From the NCBI RefSeq assembly GCF_027943255.1, contig NC_072893.1, positions 28,976,001 to 29,040,000 on the forward strand: DNA of 64,000 bases, written 5' to 3'. The notes beneath the pieces are model-generated. The model saw only the letters and a list, made by a program, of their open reading frames with translations. It made no database searches and was not told where the DNA came from. This document shows positions 56,500 through 64,000 of the stretch, in pieces (the first letter of the stretch is position 1; each line of letters starts with the position of its first letter). The position numbers and the translations under genes were made by a program. The DNA comes from Anastrepha obliqua. Lineage: Eukaryota > Arthropoda > Insecta > Diptera > Tephritidae.

Positions 56500-57430
56500 T
56501 CAGAAATTTATTTATTTTTATTTAATCAACAAACAAGAGGCTTACAGACTATTGCATAGGTAGATGAAAATTAGGACCTTATGACAAGATTCTTATAAGT
56601 GATTTCTTAAAAGTAAACATAGAGTAAGAGAAATCAAAGACTAAGGAAGAAAAATAAATATTAAATTGAGCTAGCGTCCTTCTAAAAGGAGCATTCATTC
56701 CATAAACAGTTTTAGGAATACCCACAAAAACAGTTCATTACAACGGAAAATGCGTGAGGGAACATTAAAATTAATTTTATTGAAAAGATACGGACAATCT
56801 ATTGAGCCCGCACAAATATCAAAGACAAAACACATCGACAACAGAACACGCCTAGACTCTAAGGACATTAGACTAATTAATAAGCAACGAGCCCGATTAG
56901 ATGGGATGGGATCAAAGAATTTTATCGAACGCAAACTAAAACGCACAAAATCTCTCTCTCAACAGACTCTAATATATTAATATAGACTGCATGAAACGGT
57001 CTCCAAATTAGATGGGATGGGATCAAAGAATTTTATCGAACGCAAACTAAAACGCACAAAATCTCTCTCTCAACAGACTCTAATATATTAATATAGACTG
57101 CATGAAACGGTCTCCAAACGAATACCGCATGTTCTAACCTGGACCGAACTAAGAACGTGTACAACAGTTTGAGAGTATAGGGATCAGAAAACGAAGAACT
57201 ATTTCGATGAATAAAGGCTAACATTGCGAACGATTTAGAAAGAATAACGTTTATGTGGGTTGTGAAATTGAGCTTGGAGTCAAAATAAACACCCAGTACC
57301 TTTAATTCACTAATTGATATTAGCGGCGAGTTCGAGATGTAGTAAGCTGTTGGAATAACATTAAAAACTTTTGCATACGAAGTATAGTGACATTTACTAC
57401 CGCGCTCAACGAGTTAAGAATAAGTTGAGT
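56500..57430 (-). mobile_element. jockey-like LINE fragment with internal duplication
   Basis: Minus strand: KVLGVYFDSKLNFTTHIN-like (about 57290), SFAMLAFIHRNSSSFSDPYT, LKLLYTFLVRSRLEHAVFVW, RPFHAVYINILESVEREIL, then after a duplicated 111-bp block FVFDICAGSIDCPYLFNKIN, FNVPSRIFRCNELFLWVF and YGMNAPFRRTLAQFN-like coding near 56690. These are the thumb and C-terminal parts of a jockey-type reverse transcriptase. Frameshifts throughout; the RT active site lies outside. Confidence 0.8.
56896..57117. repeat. Perfect 2 x 111-bp tandem duplication
   Basis: Bases 56896-57006 and 57007-57117 are identical by eye, each starting ATTAGATGGGATGGGATC and ending AACGGTCTCCAA. The unit is 37 codons long and duplicates a piece of the jockey-like ORF. 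Its lack of divergence in an otherwise decayed LINE means a recent duplication or an assembly error. Confidence 0.9.
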
Positions 57431-58305
57431 TGAAGTGTGGAGAGTGCATCACTTTCTTGCGGGCCCAAATACTATCGAAGCATCATTACCAGTGACGCGG
57501 GGCCAAAGAATGTGGCATCGATAGGAAACAACAATCATCGGAATGCCGAGGCTAGTGCCAAAAAACTACAATAAAGTTGATTTAAAATTCTTTTCATTCG
57601 ATAGCGGCACGACCAAGCAATAAATAAAGAGTTTTATGTGAGCCTACTGAAGCGTTCGAGCGCAAGAGGCCGAAAAAATCGTCGTTTTTTCACCACGTTA
57701 ATGCAGGCCAGATTTGAAAACACATCTTCTGATCATAACCATGGCCATGATCACCCACGGTTTCACCAATCCGTAAGCTCTGTATTCACCTTATTTGGTC
57801 TCATGTAACTAATATATTTTCTGTTCCTAAGACTCAAGTTGCCTTTCGAGGAAAGTATTTTGAGATGATTATGGCGGCTTCGGTAGACTAGGTTAAGTGC
57901 ACTACCCTGCTTTCCCAAATGATGCGGGTTCGAATCCCACGTAATACACGGTCCTCGCACTTTCCCAAATTTACCTACTTTCCCTGTTCCTAATAAAAAC
58001 AATCTTATTTCTCAACCCCAAAAAACTTATCCTTTCCATCCTTACTCCCGCAATAGTCAGCGCAAGCAAAAACACACAGTTACACATTGCATCAATGGCG
58101 CCCCCAAGAGGAGGCGGGCAACCGCGGTAATAGCGCAGACAAACCAAATTTAACGAAGTCTCAACCATCGGTGCGATCCTTCTGGCAGAAAAAGGTGAAA
58201 CACAGATGGCGCTCCAAGCAGTAAAGAAGGCATTGTTCCTAAGCAAGTAGACATTCCCACTACTTAGGACTGATAGCGGCGGGCTAATCACCTACCCTGT
58301 CAGAA
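57431..58305. other. NFAT intron 3; tRNA-like SINE head near 57870-57960
   Basis: GATGCGGGTTCGAATCCCAC near 57925 contains a B box, with a loose A-box-like TGGCGGCTTCGGTAGACTAG upstream. It differs from the main SINE family and shows no cloverleaf, so a tRNA gene is unlikely. A weak mariner-like peptide (NKEFYVSLLKR) is seen at about 57618-57655. Confidence 0.3.
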
Positions 58306-58392
58306 ATCAAAATAGATTAACGAAACCAATGCAAGACTGAGTCTAGTCGAGGCCCTATGCTCCCGATAGGAGTGAACAAGAACCATTTTAGT
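58306..58392 (+). mobile_element. LINE 3' coding fragment
   Basis: GTCGAGGCCCTATGCTCCCG and ATAGGAGTGAACAAGAA match the end of the LINE at 23340-23370 (GATGCCTTATGCTCCCGAGA; GGAGGGAACAAG). Only about 85 bases remain. Confidence 0.55.
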
Positions 58393-58820
58393 TTTATTGA
58401 TAAATTCGTGTTACTTTTTGCACAGAATCTATGTGTAAGTTAGTTTTACTTTAGTTAACGAAACGAAATCGATGAATTATGATTGTTGAGCATCTCCGTT
58501 TTTACTTCTAACAATGCGGCGAAACTTTTATTTCATTTTTGTCGTTCTTCTTTTAAAATATTTTTTTGTTTGAATTTTTCAATATGCAGTGCCACCTCTT
58601 CTGCTTCGTTCACGATAACACGTTAATTCTTCTTTTATGAAACGTACTGGTTATCAACTACTAGAATATTAAAATAAAAAAAATATTTTTAACGCTAGTT
58701 TAAAGAGTCAAGAAATGATCAAATCACGAATTTTTGTAACTGTCAATACGAAGTGGAAAAATATTGATTAAGAGCCGAACCTGTTGGCGGCACCAGCGAA
58801 CGGTATGCAGCTTTAAATCC
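58393..58820. other. NFAT intron 3, nothing recognised
   Basis: AT-rich with no ORF or repeat signal. Confidence 0.4.
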
Positions 58821-58824
58821 CGCT

Positions 58825-59125
58825 GTAGCCGTATCCATTGGTGCATGACTCCCATTCGGGAATGCGTAGGCTCGAATCTCCGTGCATGAAACAGCAAAAT
58901 GAAAAAGTTGTTTTCAATAATGGTCGCCCCTCGGCAGAAAATGGCAAACCTCCGAGTGCATTTCTGCCATGAAAAAGCTTCTTATAAAAAATATCTGCCG
59001 TTCGGAGGCGGCTCTCTCCATTTGTGGAAAAAAAATACAAGACGCACACCACAAATAGGAGAATGAGCTTGGTCAAACACCCAATAAAGGGTGTCAGCGC
59101 CAATTATTGCTATTATTAAGTATAA
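58825..59125 (+). mobile_element. tRNA-derived SINE, most complete copy
   Basis: Head GTAGCCGTATCCATTGGTGC, then GACTCCCATTCGG; B box GGCTCGAATCTCCGTG at about 58870; body GTCGCCCCTCGGCAGAAAAT, GGCAAACCTCCGAGTG, ATCTGCCGTTCGGAGGCGG and CTCCATTTGTGG; tail AAAGGGTGTCAGCGCCAATT, then ATT-type repeats to about 59120. About 300 bp. The GCGCCAATTA tail links it to the LINE at 1-163. Confidence 0.8.
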
Positions 59126-59164
59126 AAGTTCGAAGTCGCTCAAAAATCGCGCTTGTTTTCAACA

Positions 59165-60105
59165 ATTTTTTTTTTGCATAGGTTAGATTGGGTTAACGAG
59201 GTGGCTTGTCTAAGACAAGACACTCGGTGGCCCTAAAGCGCATTGTGATACCTGCATTTGATTTCTATCCACTTGATTCTTTTTAAGAAGATAACTTTCT
59301 AACCCTCCAGTGAGACATTTTCCAAGTTTCCCAGGTCTTCAAAGAAATAATCGCCCAGATAATTGGCACGGCTTCTTTGAAGTGCAGCATACGCAGCATG
59401 ACATGCACAGAGGAGATGGTGTATCCACTCGATTTCTTCTTGATCTTCACAGCTCCTGAAGAAATCATTTTGAGGTACACCCATTCTGCTGGCTACGTTG
59501 CCAATAGCGCAGTGACTCCTTATAACACCAGTGAGGACGCTGGTAGTTGATCTGTTGAATTCAAGCAGACATTTTGTTCTTTTAAGATTTAGTTTTGGCC
59601 AAAGCGCTTTGGAGACCCTGCTGTTAGTAGTCAGAGACCACCTTTTATTGGTTTCCGCGATTACGCTCAAGTCAATCGCAGTGCATAGTTGGTTTAGAGG
59701 ATTGCTTATGTCCTTTCCACTCCAGAGTGGCGAGGAACCCAACAAACTGTGATGTTGAGTTGTTGGATAAGCGAGAGCGACCTCCTGCATTCTTTAACAC
59801 ATCTTGAATTTAAGTGCGTTGAGGTCAGTGCCTTCTTCGCTGCTTGACTGTTAACAAAAATGACAAGGTTTGCTGGAGGTAAGTCTCTTAGTCGTATCGC
59901 TTTTGCTGCTTTGTCTATACCGTAAATCTTAGTTGGGAAGACGCTACACCAGTCTGGGAGTCTGAAAAAGCAATTTAAGGATAATTTTTCCGAGTACACT
60001 TCCGATCCAGTGGCATTGTCCGTCTTTGAGCCGTCCTTATAAATATGGTGACCACTATCATCTGATGTGACTCTGGTCTGCCAATCCTCGCCATACAAAA
60101 GCCCT
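59165..60105 (-). mobile_element. LINE with RNase H domain and poly(A), 5'-truncated
   Basis: Minus strand: HIYKDGSKTDNATGSEVYSE (first RNase H Asp in YKDGS), KIYGIDKAAKAIRLRDLPPA (the expected E of this block is D), VIFVNSQAAKKALTSTHLNS (DSQAA-like, here NSQAA) and CWVPRHSGVER. After a frameshift near 59750 it continues KRTKCLLEFNRSTTSVLTGV, EWIHHLLCACHAAYAALQRS and FEDLGNLENVSLEG with a stop at about 59299. The 3' UTR ends in CTAACCTATGCAAAAAAAAA near 59167. I/R1/LOA-type LINE, decayed in key RNase H residues. Confidence 0.85.
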
Positions 60106-60111
60106 ATAAGT

Positions 60112-60345
60112 CAAAATGTGTCTGAGGATTGTATTGTACGCCAATGGGATGGAATCATCTCAGCACCTTCTCCTTAGCTGCCGTGCTCTGGTGGGGCTAA
60201 GATCCGGGCATCTTGGCTCTTACTTCTTTGCTACGCCTGCTGATAAAGCTGGCGTTGACATTAAAAATCTGATGAATTTCATCAGGAGCACAAAGCGGTT
60301 GACGCAAACGCAGCACAGTCATCGTTCGTAATCCACACACTCCTA
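60112..60345 (+). mobile_element. LINE ORF2 C-terminal fragment, plus strand
   Basis: ESSQHLLLSCRALVGLRSGH (His-x4-Cys remnant of the zinc knuckle), then LGSYFFATPADKAGVDIKNL and MNFIRSTKRL. This is the tail of another LINE, opposite in direction to the adjoining minus-strand LINE. The 3' end is not defined. Confidence 0.6.
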
Positions 60346-60559
60346 ACCATCCCAGCACCAGCTCCCCCCGGCCTCTCCCTGCATGCCATCGGTCCTTCTC
60401 TTCCACCTCACCTCCTTCATAATGGTATCACAAAGAACGATACCGTTTTTCTGAGAATTGTTTTCATATAAAGCACAGGTTTTCGGCAGTCTTGCGATGA
60501 CGCCGATTTCATCTTCACCACCTCCGGTTACGGATTTTTTATAATCTATCGCTATTACT

Positions 60560-60835
60560 TTCACCGTAGCCGAATGGAATGGTGACTAGCATTCGGAAGA
60601 CGTAGGTTCGAATCTCCGTTAAACACCAAAATGAAGAAAAAGTTTTTCCTAATAGGCATGAAAAAGCTCCTCATAAAAAATATCTACCGTTCGAAGTTGG
60701 CTTCGAACTGTGGGTCCCTCCATTTGTGGAACAACATCAAGACAAGACGCACGTCACAAATAAGTGAAGAGGCTCGGCCACCCAAAAAGGGTAATATACA
60801 ACGTGAAGTTCAAAATAAACAAGACTAAGCTAAAA
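60560..60835 (+). mobile_element. tRNA-derived SINE
   Basis: Head CACCGTAGCCGAATGGAATG (A box TAGCCGAATGG), B box GGTTCGAATCTCCGTT at about 60605, body AGGCATGAAAAAGCTCCTCA, ATCTACCGTTCGAAGTTGGC, GTGGGTCCCTCCATTTGTGG and AGACGCACGTCACAAATAAG, then CCCAAAAAGGGTAATATACA. The A box fits a tRNA-Leu/Ser-like origin. The tail is degraded. Confidence 0.75.
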
Positions 60836-61264
60836 TAGAAACGACAGGAGCTTTGTTCTGATAACTTCGAGTTTATTTATTCAAAATAGTTCCCTTTGGA
60901 TTAGATACACTGTTTTGTGCGATCTATTCAGGGCGAATTCGACGAATGTGATGCAACAAACGCTTCAAAACGCCAAGATAGAAAATTGCATTGACGGTTT
61001 GGCCCGTTTACATGAACTCCTTTACTCATTACTCATTACTTTCGCCTTTTTCAAGATTCTAACCGAGGGACGCAGTGATTTTTCCATAACTCATTTGTTC
61101 ACCAGGTGTGCTGATTTTTTCTTTTCTAAAATTAGTCCAGCATTTGCTCTCTCCTTCTACTGCTGCCTTTCGGGAGTTTTCATATCAGTTTAATCAAATC
61201 TTCTTAACTCTGAAACTCTGAAACTTTAATTCTTGTTTCTTGCAAATATATACATTTTTTCTAG
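60836..61264. other. 3' end of NFAT intron 3
   Basis: No element recognised. It ends TACATTTTTTCTAG (61251-61264), a pyrimidine tract with an acceptor for exon 4. Confidence 0.5.
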
Positions 61265-61840
61265 ATTAAAAATTATAATACTTATAAACTCGTATCTGAG
61301 CATTACGATCAAAATGTGTGTCCCAAATCATTTAAAAAGCTTATTGATAAACACAAAACTAATTGCTTCCATTCAATACAAAATTAAATACATTCTAACA
61401 TCACTGCCGCCTGCCAAAACAAAACAATCAATAACACGCCAACAACACCACCGATGCTCGCCACCAACTACTTACAACAGATCAACACCCAATAAACAGT
61501 TGCCATTTGTCACCTCCACCGATGATGAAGATTATTATGAAGATTTTTGCACTGATGACTCCAATGATTACTACCGGCAGCGCTTGAATTCAGATTCGAA
61601 TAGTCAATCGCACATTGGCTCCAATCAAAATCAGCAATCGCAACAACACCAACAATGCGCTGAGGATGAACAACTTGGCGGGAAGAAAAGGAAGCTGGAA
61701 AGCTATGTGGAACTCGATAATGATGATGCGTGCAGTGAAGATGCTTTTATACGGAAAATCGCTAGCGCCAGTAATATGGAAACAACTGCTGAAGCACCGC
61801 CAGCCAAGCTGATGGTCGTACCCACAGTGGCGCCCATAAA
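61265..61840 (+). CDS. NFAT: NFAT coding exon 4 (acidic region and basic motif)
   Basis: One base completes Arg from exon 3; then 191 codons plus two bases, open throughout. The first 40 or so residues (LKIIILINSYLSITIKMCVP onward) look unlike conserved coding. From LPPAKTKQSITRQQHHRCSP on, the sequence has typical NFAT-linker character: TSTDDEDYYEDFCTDDSNDY (acidic), a Gln/Ser/Asn stretch, GGKKRKLESY (probable nuclear localisation signal) and an acidic block. The acceptor at 61264 is the only good one and fits the phase. A later start (ATG at 61314) or a shorter exon is possible. Donor GTAAGA at 61841. Confidence 0.75.
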
Positions 61841-62277
61841 GTAAGAGAATTTTGTTTGCTTTGACTAATTTGCTTCAATTAAAAAATGAAATGTGCATTC
61901 GCTACTTGCAAATACACAATTTCTGTATAACCTTTATGAGTTTTCAAAAAAAAAAAAAACCAAACTATTCCAAACGGCAAATATCAAAATTTATGTGCCC
62001 ACTAAACTAACAGTTTCCCATTCAGCAAATGCTGTGTGTTTTTTATTAAATGTATCTATAGAAATTTAAAAATTCTACACTACTTTTAAAACACCACCGC
62101 GTGTATATTCATAAGCCCTAACATATAAACGTTCGCATATCTGTACATACACAAAAGTACGCACACACTCTTGTCATTCCCCCCTTTCATGCTCATCTTT
62201 ACTTTTTTAAGTAAATGTTTAAAAGCAAAATTGATTCGGGTTTTAATATTTTTCCATCTTATTTTATTATCTTATAG

Positions 62278-62421
62278 ATTTATACCTACTGGTCCACGTG
62301 CTATGACTCGAGTGGCACATAAGCGCCAGCCAGCAATACCGCAAAATACGGCAGTGACTTCATCAAATGGGCGTGTGCAATTGGAAATAGTCTCGCAGCC
62401 AGAGCAACAGCATCGTGCACG
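62278..62421 (+). CDS. NFAT: NFAT coding exon 5 (entry to the Rel-homology region)
   Basis: 144 bases: one completes Lys, then FIPTGPRAMTRVAHKRQPAI, PQNTAVTSSNGRVQLEIVSQ and PEQQHRAR. The LEIVSQPEQQHRARY stretch, completed in the next exon, is the start of the NFAT Rel-homology domain; Arg and Tyr of HRARY are part of the DNA-recognition loop in NFAT proteins. Acceptor TTATAG, donor GTAAGA, phases consistent on both sides. Intron 4 is 437 bp and intron 5 only 70 bp. Confidence 0.93.
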
Positions 62422-62491
62422 GTAAGATTGTTAAGAATACGCAAGATTTTAGTATTGGCTTGACCATTTTTTCTATATCTAATCCTTGCAG

Positions 62492-62774
62492 ATACCAGAC
62501 TGAAGGTAGCCGTGGCGCTGTAAAAGATCGCAGTGGCAACGGTTTTCCCATTGTCCGTCTTACTGGCTACAACAAGTCCACTGTGCTTCAAGTTTTCATC
62601 GGCACAGATATTGGACGCGTCGCACCGCACATGTTCTATCAGGCGTGCAAGGTGGCAGGCAAAAACTCCACACAGTGCAACGAGAAGAAAGTGGATGGCA
62701 CCATGGTCATAGAGATCGACTTCAAACCAGAGTCGGATATGACTATTACTTGCGATTGCGTTGGCATACTTAAG
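62492..62774 (+). CDS. NFAT: NFAT coding exon 6 (Rel-homology domain core)
   Basis: Completes Arg, then 94 codons: YQTEGSRGAVKDRSGNGFPI, VRLTGYNKSTVLQVFIGTDI, GRVAPHMFYQACKVAGKNST, QCNEKKVDGTMVIEIDFKPE and SDMTITCDCVGILK. RYxTEGSRGAVKD is the DNA-contacting loop; Asp after GAVK, VLQVFIGTD and GRVxPHxFYQAC are closer to NFAT5/TonEBP than to NFATc1-4. It binds GGAAA-type sites. The family member in Drosophila lacks the calcineurin-docking logic of NFATc proteins and has been linked to salt-stress tolerance. Acceptor TTGCAG, donor GTTTGT; ends in phase 0. Confidence 0.97.
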
Positions 62775-62851
62775 GTTTGTCCATAGACGGCAGTTGTGAT
62801 AGCATTTTTTATTAACTTTATTTTAACTTTTATTTTTTTCTACTCTTTCAG

Positions 62852-63008
62852 GAACGCAACGTTGATGTGGAACATCGTTTTCCGGATCATTTGGCACAGA
62901 AGAATAAAAAGAAATCAACGCGCTGCCGCATGGTGTTTCGCACTCAATTGACACATGACGATGGCACTGTGGAGATGTTGCAAGTGTGCTCAAATCCCAT
63001 AATTTGCA
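62852..63008 (+). CDS. NFAT: NFAT coding exon 7 (end of the N-terminal Rel-homology domain)
   Basis: 52 codons plus one base: ERNVDVEHRFPDHLAQKNKK, KSTRCRMVFRTQLTHDDGTV and EMLQVCSNPIIC. RNxDVE followed by KKKSTRxRxVFR and a final SxPIxC fits the end of the N-terminal Rel-homology subdomain of NFAT5-type proteins; KNKKKSTR is also a candidate nuclear localisation signal. Acceptor CTTTCAG, strong donor GTAAGT, phase 1. Later exons (the IPT dimerisation domain and C-terminal region) must lie beyond 64000. Confidence 0.95.
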
Positions 63009-63058
63009 GTAAGTAATTGTGAAGTTTGGCTTAAAAATTGGTCGTCCACTTTAGTGTA

Positions 63059-64000
63059 CGAGGGGTGCCTTTTATATTTCGGGATTACAGAACAAAAATC
63101 ACTTTATTGTTTTTCAAAATATTCTCCATGAAGATCTATATACTTTTGCATGCGTTTGAACCAATTGTCGAAGCACTTTTGCCACTCTGAATGAGGTACC
63201 TCCAAAACATGCATTCTGAATGCCGTAACCGCTTCTTCAGATGTCGAAAAACGTTGACCTCTCAGTTTGTTTTTTACGTACGGGAATAAAAAGAAGTAAT
63301 TCGGTGCCAAGTCAGTACTATACGGCGGATGACCCATTAATTCGATGTTTTGGGTGCTCAAAAATGCAGTTGTTTGAGCCGATGTGTGAGAGCTCGCATT
63401 GTCCTGGTTAAGAGTGATCCGTCTTTGGCGATTGGTTTTCCTAATTTCTTGGAAGACAACTGGCAAACAAATGGTTGTGTACCAGTCAGAATTTACTGTT
63501 TTGCGTTGTTCTAGTGGTACGGTTCCGACATGTCCAGTTTTTCCGAAAAAACAGGCGACCATTTGCTTGGAAGTGCTTCGTGCCCGAACAACTTTTGTTG
63601 GATTTGGCTCATCTTGAAACACCCATACTGTCGACTGCTGTTTACTTTCGGGCTCATACGCGTAAATCCATGATTCATCACCTGTCACGTTGTCATAGAC
63701 GTGTTTCGAAGCCCCGCGATCGTATTTTTTGAACATTTCCTTCGACCAATCGACACGAGCCTTTTTTTGAGCGATTGACAAATTGTGTGGGATCCAACGC
63801 GAAAAAATATTTTGACAGTCAAATGTTTATGCAATATTGAATGTATGCTGGTCCCACTAATGCCTAAGATTATCTCAATGTCACGATAGGTCACATGACG
63901 ATCTTGCAATATCAGTTCGCGCACAGCATCAATGGTTTTCGGAACAACAACTGATTTTGGACAACCTTCACAAAATTCGTCTTGGAGTGAACTACGACCA
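63059..64000 (-). mobile_element. Mariner (DD34D) element in NFAT intron 7, running off the window
   Basis: The left end CGAGGGGTGCCTTTTATATT follows TA at 63057-63058. The minus-strand transposase is nearly whole: VRELILQDRHVTYRDIEIIL (63900, HTH), a frameshift near 63785, then SIAQKKARVDWSKEMFKKYD, VTGDESWIYAYEPESK (first Asp), SKQMVACFFGKTGHVGTV, RITLNQDNASSHTSAQ (second Asp), STDLAPNYFFLFPYVKNKLR and LDLHGEYFEKQ-like end with a stop at 63104. The third catalytic Asp is Tyr (APNYFF), and SPD is STD, so even without the frameshift the enzyme would be inactive. Same subfamily as 14851-16130 but far better preserved. Confidence 0.92.

Noticed and set aside
57870..57965. Possible tRNA gene (GGTTCGAATCCC)
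   Set aside because: Only the B box is good. Acceptor and anticodon stems do not pair by eye; a SINE head is likelier.
62301..62630. 109-codon minus ORF
   Set aside because: Antisense shadow of NFAT exons 5 and 6, spanning their intron.
1..64000. CRISPR arrays, operons or bacterial mobile systems
   Set aside because: The window is eukaryotic (spliced gene, LINEs, SINEs, mariners). The tandem repeats have diverged units without regular unique spacers.

Overview
This is a stretch of animal nuclear DNA from a higher fly. It is AT-rich, split by long introns, and packed with decayed class I and class II transposons. One host gene can be recognised: the single fly NFAT gene, an NFAT5/TonEBP-like Rel-family transcription factor, on the plus strand from 13893 to beyond the right edge. 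Its first seven coding exons join in frame to 1,825 coding bases (608 codons plus one base). The N-terminal module and the Rel-homology region resemble Drosophila NFAT. The many mariner-type elements with DD41D spacing (the 'rosa' group, first described from Ceratitis rosa and other tephritids) point to a tephritid fruit fly. The species call is inference.

Layout. 1-6500: intergenic, with a LINE tail, several DD41D elements, SINEs, a maT remnant and a piggyBac-type MITE carrying a DD41D insertion. 6540-13892: probable 5' flank or 5' untranslated region of NFAT, with a hAT MITE, a minisatellite and a mariner that contains a DD41D fragment. 13893-14022: NFAT exon 1. 14023-37602: intron 1 (23.6 kb), a transposon graveyard that includes a foldback element and a mariner with about 190-bp terminal repeats. 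37603-37727: exon 2. 37728-40201: intron 2. 40202-40611: exon 3 (Gln, Ser and His runs). 40612-61264: intron 3 (20.7 kb), again transposon-filled. 61265-63008: exons 4 to 7, covering an acidic region, a basic motif and the N-terminal Rel-homology domain. From 63059: intron 7 with a mariner that runs off the window.

The mobile elements fall into clear groups: DD41D (rosa-type) mariners and deletion derivatives; DD34D mariners of several subfamilies; DD37D maT remnants; Tc1-like remnants; pogo-, hAT- and piggyBac-type MITEs; a group of TTAA-flanked MITEs with G-run ends; non-LTR retrotransposon 3' fragments; and tRNA-derived SINEs whose 3' tail matches that of the LINE at the left edge. No transposase reading frame is intact. 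I see no CRISPR array, operon, rRNA or convincing functional tRNA. I found no new multi-gene system. The best leads are nested insertions with readable target sites, repeated internal deletions in DD41D copies, and unclassified inverted-repeat families.
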